Shown here one piece after another: positions 25,481 through 38,492 of a stretch of 64,000 nt of DNA. The notes under the pieces were generated by a model, which saw nothing but the letters and a program-made list of their open reading frames with translations, was not told the DNA's origin and made no database searches. The position numbers were made by a program, and so were the translations under genes. Origin of the DNA: Taenia hydatigena (Eukaryota; Platyhelminthes; Cestoda; Cyclophyllidea; Taeniidae); contig JADWOT020000292.1 of assembly GCA_036345935.2 (NCBI GenBank), forward strand, positions 310,001-374,000. The letters run 5' to 3'. How positions within the stretch are numbered: position 1 is the stretch's first letter; each line of letters opens with the position of its first letter.

Positions 25481-25760
25481 TCACTCTGTGAGGTGATGTC
25501 GTGAAGGTGGAAGGAGCCTATTAGGCTGTCGACAGCAAGAAACCGCTGATCCTGTAGCCTCATAAAGAGACGAGGATGCGTCCAAACTGTCGTAGAAGGT
25601 TATGCAATCATGGTACTGGCATCCACTCAGTTTCACCTCAAACCCTGTTCTTACTGACCTCCGTGTTGGGTTTGGTTGATTACGATGAGAGCACAAATGG
25701 AACCAATGCTTGGTAGATAAGGCGAATTCACACTCTTCTCTGCCAGCACCATGTGGATCT
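25481..25760 (-). pseudogene. Possible CUB-like domain relic in B
   Basis: The minus-strand frame reads TGFEVKLSG then CQYHDCITFYDSLDA, which resembles the second half of a CUB domain (hydrophobic strand, Cys, acidic or aromatic residues, then F.YD.LDA). The frame is kept in B' (CQYHECITFYDSLDA) but there it stops a few codons later at a TGA. The first Cys pair and the final CG of a CUB domain are not clear, so the assignment is tentative. It may be a captured exon carried inside the duplicated segment. Confidence 0.22.
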
Positions 25761-25899
25761 ACAATGAGCCTGAGGTGGCACGGATGTCTGCTTTGGATCC
25801 ACCTCTGCAGCATAAGCAGACCATTTGCAGCATAACTACGAAAGGCAGCAATCAGACAACAATCTAGACTCGTTTGCAGAGATGCAGTGGGAATCCGCT

Positions 25900-27092
25900 T
25901 AAATACACCAACTTTCAGAGTGGAAGCTCTGGACTTGAATGCCTTTGCAAACATTAAAGATTTCATGCAACGCATGTTGATAATTTAGCTTGCTCTATAA
26001 TATGCCGCATTGACATAATCATCGCTGCTAATGGTAGGAGCAGAGCTAACTATCAAAGCTCCTTTTCAGCATCAACTATTGGTGGGTCGGATTAATCTTA
26101 AGTCCATTCATATGCATAGGAAGCCTCACACGAAAGTGTGCAAGTCTGTCGCCTCGAGGAGGTGATAAATTGGATTGCAAACTACGCGCCGACACTGAAG
26201 TCGGTCAATAGCCGTCACGAAAATTGGTTGGCGCACTGCAGGCGATGATGACGCGCTACCACGGTTCAGAAGGGCTGAGGAGCTGCCGACATGAGCCAAG
26301 AGTCACGCCCTAGGGTGGACCCACAATTCACGCAAACACAAGCCCCGCGAAGCCAAGCCGAATAGCTGCTGTGACTGCAGGTTGAGGAGGCGTAATTGCA
26401 TTTTCCAATTACGTCGTGAGCACACACTCATAATGCAGGCGACAACATCAAAGGGGTTGTGTGCTTCAACATTCTATCACAATGCATGATGGGTGGATGT
26501 GGGGGAAGGGTGAGATGTGTCGAGCTACACCGGCACACAAGTCATCTCTAACGCAATCAGTTCGTGTTCCCACAAAAGTTACTCCATTGACCAGTAACTT
26601 GAGGCAAATCACACCTCACTTGAAACCTCTCAGTGGCATGAAGTCCAGAGCGGTTTGGCACTCCCGGAGGTCTTACTACATTAGGGCGCATTACCTGACT
26701 GACTTAACCCATGAACTGCTCTGTCAAGCTCACTTCAACCGTATTTCCTCACAGACTACTATCAGTAGATCTGAGAGTAGACAAGTTCAGCACTTGATGA
26801 AAATAGGTGTTTTGGTAGTGAGAGAAGAACTGATGGTTTGGGTGTGCTTGGAATCGTGAAATCTTCGCTGATTATCGCGCAAGTGATGGTGCAGCCCTAA
26901 GTAATTGAATATAAGTTCAGCGAGTTGGAGGACTACTATGCTCGCAGTTTGTTTCTAGCAGAAGTCCTCAATGCCATGCAATGTCGTGGGCAGATGAGCA
27001 CGCTTGTTGGGAGGAGGAAGGGAGGAGAGGCTGAGGAGAAAGCGCTTTGTTCTCGTGCTATTGTAGAGATAGCTGCTAGAGCTAAGCATTGA
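25900..27092 (+). repeat. Inverted repeat arm X (right)
   Basis: Partner of 19696-20895, lying inside B. The equivalent place in B' keeps only the part corresponding to about 26680-27092 (47640-48090). A third relative of the central part forms the interior of the small element at 16.3-16.97 kb. Confidence 0.75.
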
Positions 27093-27239
27093 AAAAATAG
27101 CATGATGAAAGGCACTTTTTTAACTGTTTGAAACTCGAATTGGGTATCCACCGACGGCCTTTCTGCCTTCCACCGCGAGTGGTTGCGGTCGTGGACATGA
27201 TGTACGTAGTTGGGACAGTGGGAGGGCTCTTGGCTTTCG

Positions 27240-27332
27240 CAGCCACTTCTCTAGCATTGCACTCTCCCTCCAACTCCTCCTAATTGGCTGATGGCACGCA
27301 CTTTACGCTCACTGACACTGCACGAAACCAAG
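27240..27332. repeat. Solo copy of the 90-bp terminal repeat
   Basis: The sequence CACTTCTCTAGCATTGCA and the following blocks match the terminal inverted repeats of the 16.17-17.25 kb element. A matching copy lies in B' at about 47418-47510. Here it is not paired with a second end, which suggests that the element family was rearranged inside B. Confidence 0.6.
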
Positions 27333-28575
27333 TTGCATCAAATACTATGACCACGTGCAAGTAGAAACATGTCTCGTCTGGTGTGCAGCACTCTCAGCCG
27401 GGTAGCCAGCTGTTCACGGTGAACACGAACATGGTGCTCCCTCGCTTGCTCAGCCGACGGCTAACAAAGCCACCTGCATTGCGGTCCGGCTTGATGACTA
27501 GCAACCCTAGTAGGAAGCTGGACAGGACACAAGCCCTCGCGCATAAACATCAGGCTATGGCTAACAGGGAGATGAAATACCAATGTTGTGGCTTTTTACG
27601 AGATCAGATATTCTTGAAGGATCAAGCAGTAACACAAACGAGTAAAGTGGACTAGTTGACACCATTGCTTCCATCGTAACATGGAGTTTTACGGACTGCA
27701 GCATTAAAACAATGCACATCATTCCACTGTTCCACTACAGGTCTACTGAGCGTCTCATCACCTGACTACCCTCCATTCATGCTGTGGTCACTTGTCCACC
27801 ACAAGCATTGCCAACACCCTCTGCTTTGGTGACGCACTACCAGTGCTGCTGTCTGCCGCCTTGAATGCCGGTGAGTGGGCTGGTCACTTAACCTACGCCA
27901 CTAACCCCCATTTTTACAGCAGAATAAGTTGGTGGCAGTAGAACTTTTGGTGAAGTGCGCGCAAACTTAAAGGCTTCTCTACCAAATTCAAGTCTTCGTA
28001 TTACATTTTCTAGCTGGCGCGTTGTGCTGCTCTGCCCCTCCCATGGATAGAAAAATTTGTCCGAGAAGATCTCACTGTCTGTGAACCAACTTTGTAACCC
28101 CGTGTAGCAGACAGGCACAAATCGTACAAGGAGTCAAACTGGGCCGAAAATTGTTGAGGATATAATAAGGAGAACTGGTGGCACGGAATATGAGCACTTT
28201 TAGCCATTACAATAGAGCATTCATCATTGCTCAGAACCTCGTTTTGCCTACTTCCTCTTCGCTTATTTTGCGCTTTTTGTAGATCGCCTCTGTTTGAAGT
28301 GCTAATGTTGCGAAACGGTTTGGCTTCACAACATTTACAACTTACTGTCTCACCTGCACAATCGCTCCATAAATCGCAGATCGCATGAGGTGCGGAGATT
28401 ATATGCTTGTGGTAGTGGTGGGAACATCAGTGAGTGCTTCTGCAGGATAGTAAATGGCAGTAAAGATACCAATTCGGGTGAAGGGAGAGGATCAGCGCCT
28501 TAGTATGGCTATCTGCAAAACCTACCATCCAATGTAGTCGGATTCAGGCATAATAGCAGCTCTCGGTTGGCGGTG

Positions 28576-31500
28576 CAAACATTTAAGGCACTGATCTAGT
28601 GACGATAAAACAGGCTCTACTGATTTCAGAGCAGCAGAAGCGCAGACTATTAGCCGCGGTCCATGGTGCGTGTTGCGGGTGCACCAAGGAAGGGTGGCCA
28701 CCATTCGACGTGTGTTTGATTGACTGTGAGTGAGGGTGCATTCTTTATGGACGGCACCTGAGATCAACATGCAAAAAGACTAATAGAGTTTAGTATGGGT
28801 GTAGTAGTTGAATAAAATTTAGGCAGTGGCATTTTAAAGTGGATGTGTTCGAAGGTGTTTGGAATACTGGACAAGGAAATGCACCAGAAGTGGATACAAT
28901 TGACTTTGCTAATAAAGGGTGCACAATATGAGGCAAAATAATGGATAGACATGAATGAAGAAAACCAGAGGAAGGAGCCTTGAATAAAGGGTGGGAACCG
29001 CAATAGAAGCGCAAGAGAAGAAAATGGTTGCGTAGGTACTGCTAAAATCAGTTGAGTTCAGAGTCAGAGGAGATGCAATCCACACTAGTGTTCACTGCGT
29101 GGCCAATTTTAGGGAATTTAGCCCATTCACAAAAAATTTTGCGTGCATTGATGCATGCATTTATGCGGACATGCACACATGCCCGTTAAGATGTAACGTC
29201 GGTATCAGTAAAACCAGGAAATCACGTAGGCATGCACGCGTGGATGCAGTCTGCATTAAGGAAGGAGGGCATATGTGGATGTACAATTGTGTATAGGTAG
29301 ATGTATTTATGTCAGCGACCTGAAGCTTACATGTGCATGTCGTTTGGCACATCATCGAATAACATAGTTCGCATTCAAAGTTTGTAAAACAATCGTTTAT
29401 GTTGCGTTAGAGTCAGTGGATGTGCTTGTGCGCACACATGCATTTATGCTTGCTGGCATGGTGATGCCAGATCATCTTCTACGTTTAGGCGGACCAAGTA
29501 CTACTTTTCTGTGCTGGAAAATCTTTTGATCTACAGCTTACTCGATTTTACCTACAGGCAAAAGTCTCTACTCAACTCCAACTCAGAGTGTTGTATCACC
29601 CTGCATTTCTTCCATTTTGGTAACATTTTAGCCATCGCGAATGTCACGAACGAGTTTTTCTGAAGAATTTACGGATTATTCCCATGAGCGATACGATCCT
29701 GGAATGGTCCAGGTGGCAATCATTGCGCGATTGAGCACTAGGATCACACTAAACATTTTCTGACCTAAACTAGGTATGATGGCATACTCTTTGTCAGGTG
29801 CTCTCTGTGAATTGGTGAAGACCTGTGCCACGAACAAAATATCTCAAGAAGCTGGCTAAATGCAGCCATGACTAAACGAATAGGAGAACTCGAGAAGGGA
29901 TGCATGTATGACTAAATAAGTGGATGTTTAAATGAACAAATGAATGGGTGAATTGTTGGGATACGCAGTAGATTGGCAGATTAGCAAACCGAATCTTTGG
30001 CAATGGTGATCTATAAGCGAAAAGGTCCTGGACGAGGCATCGTCTTTTCCTGTTGTGGAGTGGGAATTCTCTGGAATCGTTGAGGACGACATGGTGACTG
30101 GTTCTTTGTTGGCACACACATTGCTCCCATTGCCATCCGCATGCAGCATCATTGCACGACAGATCGTACTGTTATGGAGGTGGATTTGGGAGCCAACAGG
30201 CGACTGGAGGAGTAGCTCACTTTGCAGGAGACTGATTACCGTCTCGCATCTTCGTGAGTCAGATTGTACCAGTCTAGTCAATCTTGGCATCGCCTTCTGT
30301 ACAAACTCAGCCATTATGATGCTCTTGACGATTTATTTGTACATAAATGCCTGCATATTACTTGATGTTCAGGCCGGACTCTGCTCTGTGGACCCACCAA
30401 TGGAATGGGTCCGGGTGAAGCACTGGAATCTCAAAGTTCGGTACAACTCCTTAGGGCTTATAAGGACTCTTTTCAGTGTTGAGTGGGTACACCAGAAGTC
30501 ACTTCATTGCTAACTATTTGACACCGAAGCTAAATTGTCGTAAGACAGGATGCTCTGCTTCAATTTCGGAACTGAATTCTTGGTAAGGCCGCATGTTCTC
30601 ACCAATTGGACCCGAGTTTTGATTTAGAAGTACATTTTTTCGCGTCGGAGTCTTAAGCTATCTTTGACAAGAAACTTGGTTCCCGCCTGCACACACTTGA
30701 TGTGTCGTTGTTTTGCGACTTGATTAATGCTACTTGGACCACGTCGACGCACACCACGTCGGCTGCCATTAGTATGAGAGAATAGGATGCATTAGTTGCT
30801 ACGACAGCATCTCTTTCACACAGTTGAAGGTCCAACCGATAGTCTGTTGTCATGGTGAGTTGAAGATCAGCGCCAACTTACTAAAGTATGTAGTGAGGAA
30901 ATACAAGAGATGCATCAGCTCTCTGCCTTCAGCTCAGTTGCAAAGCCGTGGAAGTTTCTCAGCAGGTTTCTTGTTAAAGATTTGGGGGAGCAACAGTAGT
31001 GAAGCCTTACCATTCAGAAAAAGAGTTGGGAAACCGATGCACTAAGTCCGAAAGTTTTCTCTGTTCTTCAGCATGAAGAACAACAACCATTCTGCATCGG
31101 CCTGTGAGACGGTTCTTTTGCGTTGTCAACTTCAACGAAAAGAGAAAGGCTCAGCATGCACCCTCTTCAGCCGCTGCACACACGAGGCCATCCATACACC
31201 AGCTAGTTGAGAAAACGCAAATTTTCGACTGAGGTACACAAGAAATCGGCAAAGCAGTGTCTACGAGGCATCGTTTCGATCAATTTAATTTGAACAAAAG
31301 CGAAAATCTGCACATCAGACGTTCAGGCTAACACTGAATTTGGGTGTTGAGCCATTTATGTTGGCCAAAGTAATCAGCGTTTTGGAAAGCGTTAGATTGC
31401 AAAGGGAAGCACAGAATGTGGGATGGAAAAGGGAATTCTTGAGAATAAGGAATGGCATAAAGGACTAAAGTGCTTGAGTCCAGCTTCAGCGGTGAAATGA

Positions 31501-33889
31501 CTTTTTCTGTTCTTACGGCTTGCGTTAGGTTCGACTGAAGTAGTTCATCGAAACATTTGCTTACTATTAGGCTGTGCTCATTTGGAACGAATTATTATCT
31601 ACTGTTCTCTTGCAGTCTATCAGCACGGTTAAGCATGTAAGGCAAAAGGTCAGGCTCCAGTGAGGGTAAAATGCATTTATTACTTGATAAAATCTCACTA
31701 ATGCGTTCATAATGACCAAAGTGACTGTTACGATTAGCCTTAACTCCACTTGATGCTACATCACAAACCGCATTGAGATGCGAGGCGTGCCTAACGAAGG
31801 ATTGGAAGGGTTTAGCCGATTTATCCCACTGTTCAGAGTTTTTGTTGACTGGATTGTAAAAATGTGCTGAAACGGTGTCTTTACAAAGCCCAATAAGCTG
31901 TGGTTTGTTTGGGGTACAGTACCAAAGACTAAATTCTTCACAGCCCACCTGAGCAGTTCGGCTCAGTGTTGCAATTGTTTCGCTGCCGAATGACATCTTG
32001 AACCTGCGCAGTCATGTTTTACTTAGGAAGTAGGTGGTCATACAGATGTTTCATCCTATTGCGTGGTGCCCGCCATCAATTTCAAAGACGGAAAAGATAA
32101 AAGTCAGAGTAACTGGGTTAGAATTTGAGCGAGAATGATAAAGTGGTGGAAAGTGGACTATTGCGGCAGTAGACCGTTCACAAGTTATTTGGGTAGACCG
32201 CCCATTGCATGCGTGCATTTGTTGAAGGAGCATTCATCATTGCTTATTATTCATTTATGCCTACCTTCCCTTTCCTTGCTCCTCACCTAAAAACGTAATC
32301 AGAAATGTAAGCAGTGGATAAATGTTTTCATAAGAAGTGGAAAGTGGTCACTCAAGGTAATCGCCTTGTATGGGAAAGTAAAAAAAGGTCAAGTAAGCTA
32401 AACTAGCTGGTAGAATGTGCTCCAGGACACTCATGTGTTGGGAATGAATTAAATCGCCCATAACATTTGATTTTGCCAGTTAGATGTCGTAGGCACATCT
32501 GAACAGTAGTGAGCGCCAATGCTAACTGCAGCAACTGCCCACCTTTACCATTTGCCACCCGAGCAGTTGTGTTCGCTCACCCAGTCCAACTGGCTTATTC
32601 GTCCACATCTCGACCACGATGAAAGGGAACAAGATGTCCCGCATCACCAGTACAAAAGTGCATTGCATTGGTAGCACAAAGCGAAATGATGATGAGGACT
32701 AACAGGAGATATTTCCCATGGAGGGCACCGTTTCACAGAGCTACCAAAACCTTAGTGCGATTTCGCCTTTCGATTTTGGCACACCATCGACTGTCTTTGT
32801 ACCTGCAGGTCTTGTAGTTTTTTTATGGTTGGGCACAATGCAAGTGCACTTACTGGAACCTCGTGTACACAAAGGGAGTATTTCCTTGCCGTGAGGTTCT
32901 TATCACAACAAGCAAACTTACAGTGCAGCAACATTCCGCAGAACCGAGCAACTAGCTTTTAGTGATGTATGCTAAGCCGATTTAGTGTATTCTTTAAGGA
33001 GCATTGCGAAATAATTATTGCCAAATTAAACTACGCAACAGAGCTCTTTAAAACTACCCCATTTATCAGAATAGCAGGTGGCCGTTGCTCTTGACGCTTT
33101 AAAGACAGTTGAAAGATGCAAATGCAAAATTTTATCGAAGCAACGCTGGCAATACCCTGCTGAAGCCTGGCTGGATATTGCCCAGCCAAGCCGATTTCGT
33201 GAACGACTTTATGCGCACTTTAATGCACACACATAAACAAAACAAACATGGTGTTTTGGTGCTGGAACGGTGTTTTAGAAATGCAGCATAGATGGTGGTA
33301 GAGTTATTCGCCTTAACCGATGGCACATGCTTGCATTTAGTCAATTCCGCAATGTCTTGGGCATTCCTTAGCGCAACCGTGTCAGTCGATTATTTGATTG
33401 ACAAATCGCATGAAAAGAGTCTTTCATTTTGATACCTAACTGGTGGGTCGACTTTGTCTAGTCGCCGTTGGTGGTGTTGGTGCAAGAGGTCGTTTCATCA
33501 GTTTTGCAATAATAAGTGACTGATGCTGTTTTCAGCGCATTTATTCCAAATCACTCCTCAAAATAGGCATTGGCAAACTAAGCGCAAGGAATTAAATTTG
33601 GAGCCGATGCATCTAATGACACACGAATTTCCGGTCAAGTCGAGGGATGATCATGTTAATAAAGACGCAAGACTGCAATCATCGCTGGTCAGATCTCTGG
33701 CATTCTCATCCTGGCAGTTAGACACCTGTCCACTCAATGCTTCGGCACATTAAGACCCCTTTGTTGGAGCCTTGTCCGTTCACCACTCACTAGTGTTGGG
33801 AGCCCCACAAGACTCAAGCTGTCAGCCATGACACCAATTCACAAAAAAGCGACTTCATTTCCTCGAGAGGTTATTCATGGGTGAGGCGT
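28576..33889. other. Intergenic, two weak open frames
   Basis: No recognised family. Two minus-strand frames look somewhat protein-like. One is 30314-29928 (128 codons, real ATG, polar and Ser/Thr-rich). The other is 31996-31595 (133 codons, real ATG). Neither has a known motif, and the first is overlapped by a 152-codon antisense frame, so both may be chance. The rest of the stretch holds nothing I can support, including any further exon of the GT31 gene that ends at its left. Confidence 0.35.
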
Positions 33890-36291
33890 TCAATTAAAGT
33901 TCACAATAGGAAAGTATAAAAAAATAGCTTTTTGTGCAGAAAGGGAGAAAGTGAGCCCGCACTTACTGTTTATTTTAAAATAACGCTGCCATGCCACCAT
34001 GGCCGGCCGTTTGTCCTTGTTGGCATATTCATAGACTTGATGGCTAAACATTGATGTTTCATTCCTCAACGCAATATCCAATTTAAACGCCATGATTCCA
34101 AGAAACAGGTCCTCTGGGAAATAGTTGTACTTGGTGTACGCCGACGCGATCGCCAAATCGTCAACCACGTCAGCTCCTATGAATTGTGCAAATCCATTTG
34201 GAAATGGATGAACCTTATCCCAGGGCAATTCTCGTATAGATAGAAACCATTTTTTATTGGGGTCTCGCCCTGCTCTCTCCGTTGTCCTTATGTAACCGAA
34301 AATTGACCTCCGTTTCTCTACTTGTGGGGTGTTTTTCAAGAAGTTTATCACCATTGACAAATTTACTCTATGATCGTCATCAAGTAGCATGAAGGTATGG
34401 TGACGCTTTTTATCACAGAATGCCGAAATCCATCGTAGATTTGTCACCGTCTTCCAGGTAAGGTTAAAGTAAGTGTCTTCATAGTCCCCTAACAAAATGT
34501 CATCGTACTGTTCAATTTCTTGATAGAGTTTAGAGATCACTTGTTCACTCTTTCCCATATTCGCCTCCAATAAGTCTCCAGCTGATCCTCTGAGGATGAA
34601 GCGATAACCATCGCGATTAAACACGCGTCCGCCTTTTTCGCGAGGCAAGCCGACGCTGAAGACGTAGCCGACATTGAAGTCAGGATTTCGCTGTGTTTCG
34701 ATTCGCATGAAGGCTCGAAATGACTCTCGGGCCTGCCATCCCAGAACAGCGCTTTTGATGACTATGATGAGGTCGTGCTCTTTGTCACCACGGCAAACCG
34801 ACTTGCTGGAAGTTAACAGTCCGAGTGGGAAATTGTAATTTGGCATCTGGCGATGAAAAAAGGCAGTCGCCATTACAGTCTTACTCCTGCCTTGTCTGAC
34901 TACATTGCGATGACTAGCAGAACTGACCAGAGGTGGGCCACTGCGCAACTCACTACTTGTATAATCTTCAATAAAAACGTTGCATAGTCCTGATCGCAAG
35001 AGTGAAATAGGATGTAAAAACGCGTCATGGCATTGTATGACATGACAGGACATCGCTTCTGCTTTTACAAATGGCAAAATATAACTAGGGATTCCAAATG
35101 GCTGATTTACGTAAGCCTGTAAAATAGTTTTGGAAATCAAGGATCTCGGTAAGGAAATTATAAAGTCGGCTGGAGCAAATAATTCGTCTGTGAATTAAAA
35201 AGGGCGAATCAACACTTGCCTAATATTTTAAGGACAAACAGCGGATAAACTTAATTTGAGGTTCCAAAAAGTGATCACTCGACGAGTCCAAAATGAATAG
35301 TGCAAAAAGAGTTGCTTTAGCGCTACCTGTATCTTACAACAACAAGCAAGATTCGTCCAACTCGATTCATCATTAACTAACTAAAATTAGCTAATGCTTA
35401 TTCCCAACGAAAGAGGAGTCTCCTCCAAATGGCGCATGAGCATCTGGTGATCTGTAACGTCACCGCACAAATTCGACTTCCACAAACTTAAATAAACTAA
35501 TTTAAACTTTGATAAGGCATTTCCTTAGCTTTAGTATACTTTTTGGCTCTACTAGGCAAAGCAGTCGAGTCTGAAATGCAGCAAATAACTTTGGGTGTTT
35601 CAAAATTGGAGAAAAGTAGCGCAGACCATAGTAGAGAGCACCGTGTCGATGGGACAAACATGCGATCTCTCATTTTATAAGGTATAAAATCAACAGAATG
35701 CGTTTGATTACTTTTCATTACCAAGCGGTCTTTATGGTGAATGCTTCAGCATTAAGCGGAAAATGAATGCCACAAATAGGCCTCTTCAATTGCACAACAT
35801 TTAACGCTGTGGGGTCTCCTCGATAACTTGACTGAACCCTTCCATGAAACTTGTCGATTGGGGATGGGCAGATGGAATGGTCAACTCACATGATCCACAG
35901 TCTGTCCCTTCTTAATTCTCTTCACAATGCTCCTCAGTGGTACGTCCTGGGGATAGGTCCAGTATATTTCCGGATACCTGGCCTTTTCCCACATTTCACC
36001 GGGCAGGTACGCAAGGTCATCGAAGGTGGCAGGCTCTCCTTTTTCCGTCCCTGGTATTCGAAACAGCTTTCTCAGGCTATATTTGGGTGGCGGATGCTCG
36101 CCGAATTCCCCATTCGATCGTACACAGATGGTTAGATTGATAATGCCCTCGAAGGGCATGTAGATTGGTGTTTCGGGTGGCCACTTACAGGCGGAACTAT
36201 CCTGATGTTTGTTGGCGGGGAATAAGAAGATGGAGGCAAAGATGAAAGAGAAGATGCAGATGAGCACTAGCCTTGAGCACCGATAGCGCAT
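33890..36291 (-). CDS. Beta-1,3-galactosyltransferase-like enzyme (GT31)
   Basis: Exon 1 is 36291-35890 (134 codons) and exon 2 is 34846-33890 (318 codons plus stop), giving 452 residues. The intron of about 1.04 kb has a GTGAGT donor and a TTTTTTCATCGCCAG acceptor, phase 0. ATG 36291 was chosen because the upstream in-frame start is only TTG. Residues 8-24 are a signal anchor, giving type II Golgi topology. Exon 2 shows the GT31 order: HDLIIVIKSAVLGWQAR (158-174), a degenerate R.AIR motif (FRAFMR), DILLGDYEDTYFNLTWKT (250-267), the metal site LLDDD (288-292), KWFLSIRELPW (333-343) and FPEDLFLG (377-384). GT31 enzymes transfer Gal or GlcNAc in beta-1,3 linkage, and the exact acceptor is unknown. 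A perfect donor GTAAGT at 33966-33961 could end exon 2 earlier (phase 1), with a third exon I did not find. Exon 1 is duplicated at 14.2-14.6 kb. Confidence 0.85.
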
Positions 36292-36556
36292 CTTTCGGAA
36301 AGTGTGAATGGTGTCAGGCTTTAACAGCTTCAACTTAAGTATTTGTAGCGATGTGTGATACCCATTGGTTAGTCGAATGTCTCAGTGACAAAACTGACTA
36401 ACCCAGCAGTAGAATAAGGAAAAATGGAGTTTTCACAACAAAACTAGTTAAGACTGCCTAAATAAATATGGTCCGATTGTGCATGTGAAAAGTTCACGGA
36501 TATTTAAGCAAGAATCGAGGGGTTTTTGAAAGGAATCTTACGATTCCAATTAATGG
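35050..36556 (+). repeat. Direct segmental duplication DR1, copy 2 (parental)
   Basis: Partner of 13388-14836. This copy carries the intact start codon and membrane anchor, so it is the likely source or the better preserved member. The duplicated unit ends inside intron 1, so exon 2 was not copied. Confidence 0.8.
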
Positions 36557-37594
36557 GCATGTTTTTTCATGAAAATCAAAGTGTTGTGTCCTAATCATCA
36601 AAAATAGCACTATTTGTGGCTTAAAATGCGCAAATGAATGCAATCTAATGGTTTTCATTTTGGCGTGTTCCTTTCGCTTATGCTGCACACAGCCGAATTC
36701 CCTGAATGAAACGTCACTTTTCCAATGCTAGACTACTTAGTGTGACTTTCGAAAACGCCACAAAGTGGTACACTGTGACTGCTGTTTTCGTATCACTTTG
36801 CCTGTAGACTTACATGTGTGCCTCCTTCATGTGCTTATGGCTACACATGCTTTTTGCACTTGTCTGTTCTCTTCAAAGAATTTTCGGGAGAGAAAGGGTT
36901 TTACACAACTGGCGAACAGACAAACGCAGAAATGTGCGGTGTAGACAGGCTTGACCGCGACAGGTTGAACTGCCCATGCCAAAGATACAAATCGGTCATC
37001 ATCATAAATGGTGAAATTGGTACTAAAAGATAAGGAATGATGCAACACACAGCAAGAACCAATAAAGGATGGTATTGAAGGAACAGTCAACACGTTTTGT
37101 TGCCGCAAAATGGAGCACGCACCACCAGCATTTGGGCGAATTGGGTTGTTGTTTTAATCGCCGAAGGCAAAACCACGCGCAGACTAAAATGCATTGCATG
37201 TGAGGCTTTGCTTTCAACTCAGCTGAACTGTTTGCCACATGACTTGGCTCGGGCTGGATGTAATCAGGGCAGCTTGTAAAAGTGAATGTGGATTTGCTCG
37301 ACTTTTTCGTTTACTGAAGCCAATTGGGACGCATTACCAAAGCTAAACTATTCCACGAAATTTTAAGAGGCTGTCAAGCGTTCGTCAGGGTGAGTGAGGA
37401 ATGTTGCCAAAACTAGCTGAAACAGGGATAATGCTTTTTGGAGTACCAGTGGGGAGTAGCATAAATACTTGCTTTCAGCTTGTATCTGTCTTAGTCTACC
37501 ATTTACAATGCTCACTCAGATGCGTTAAAATAAGGAAGACTACCCACCATTCCGTGGCCGATAACTTCGTCGTGCCCATTCACTGTCATGCTAC

Positions 37595-37666
<72 letters not shown>

Positions 37667-38459
37667 GACTAGCTTTGATGCGCGGTGGTCTCAATCAAAA
37701 TCCGCTCTGCAATGAAGAGAAATTTAATCATTTCACCACCAGGAGTAGTGGCCAATGCTGAAGTTGACTAGCCTTCATATGCATTCTGCCGCAAGCATTG
37801 GTTGCACTAACTACCAAATATCTCCACGTACAAGTTCGACCCTTTTTAATTCCACTCTGCGAAGGCCCACACAGAGTGCTGGGGAAACGAATACTTCGGC
37901 AGTGGCTGCAACGCCACAGATGGTATAGCCGGCGTCGACAAGGCTTGAGTTGCTCACGATGACATGTGGTCCTTTCCTCCTTCCTTCCCCGTTCCAAATG
38001 AAGTGGTCTTTGTTCAAACGGTTCCAACTCACAGTCTGACTACAAACCCGCATGAAAATTGCTACTGAATCTATCGTCAAAAGACAAATGCTTCCTTAGT
38101 CATCGCACAAAGAAGGTTTGACCAAATTAATGGCTTGTGTGCGGATATAGACGCCCAGCTATGCCTGATCCAGTTAATCCCTATGGCACCACATGTCACG
38201 GTCGCCTGGTGGTCGAGTGTTAGTGGGAGTGCTTTCCTACATATGCAATTGTTGTTCAACTTTCAGCTGTATTTGATCACCTTTGCTATTGTCGAGCATT
38301 TTCATTGTTTGTGCTTTTGCACATGCATGTCTTGACAACCGCAAATTGCTTAACTCGGGCAGCATCAAAATGTTAGTTGCTTGCGAGGTTTGAAAGAAAA
38401 TAAAGTGCTTGCTGCTGTTCTCTTGTTGGTGCTATCAGTTCCACCTGAGCAAAAGGTGA
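36557..38459. other. Intergenic with CTG microsatellite
   Basis: No gene recognised. It could hold upstream exons of the GT10 gene that follows on the plus strand, but I found no frame with the upstream fucosyltransferase motifs. The main visible feature is the CTG tract at 37590-37665. Confidence 0.4.
37590..37665. repeat. CTG/CAG trinucleotide microsatellite
   Basis: About 25 CTG units with two CTA interruptions near the left end. Ala-rich and Ser-rich open frames across it are by-products of the repeat. Confidence 0.95.
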
Positions 38460-38481
38460 CACATTTTAAAAGTTTAATCGC
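38460..38481 (+). repeat. 22-bp direct repeat left of D
   Basis: CACATTTTAAAAGTTTAATC plus GC here recurs at 39541-39562 with two mismatches. The pair brackets duplication D. Confidence 0.5.
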
Positions 38482-38492
38482 AAATGGATATT

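Larger units (their letters stand above)
20899..28575 (+). repeat. Large inverted duplication B, copy 1
   Basis: The segment is present in reverse orientation at 46328-53007. The match is continuous except for about 0.94 kb (roughly 25735-26680) absent from the other copy and several smaller indels. Identity varies from about 90 percent to nearly complete. Paired open frames (for example 24809-25468 minus with 48334-48993 plus, 22955-23197 minus with 50690-50932 plus, and 28010-28207 minus with 46730-46936 plus) mark the alignment. None of them belongs to a family I know. No terminal repeats typical of an LTR or DNA transposon were seen at the borders, so I cannot say whether it is a mobile element or a segmental duplication. 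Confidence 0.8.

Noticed and set aside
36291..36333. Longer start for the GT31 gene at 36333
   Set aside because: The codon there is TTG; the first ATG in frame is at 36291, directly before the membrane anchor.
37401..37715. Poly-Ala and poly-Ser open frames
   Set aside because: Both strands give homopolymer runs from the CTG tract; not a gene.
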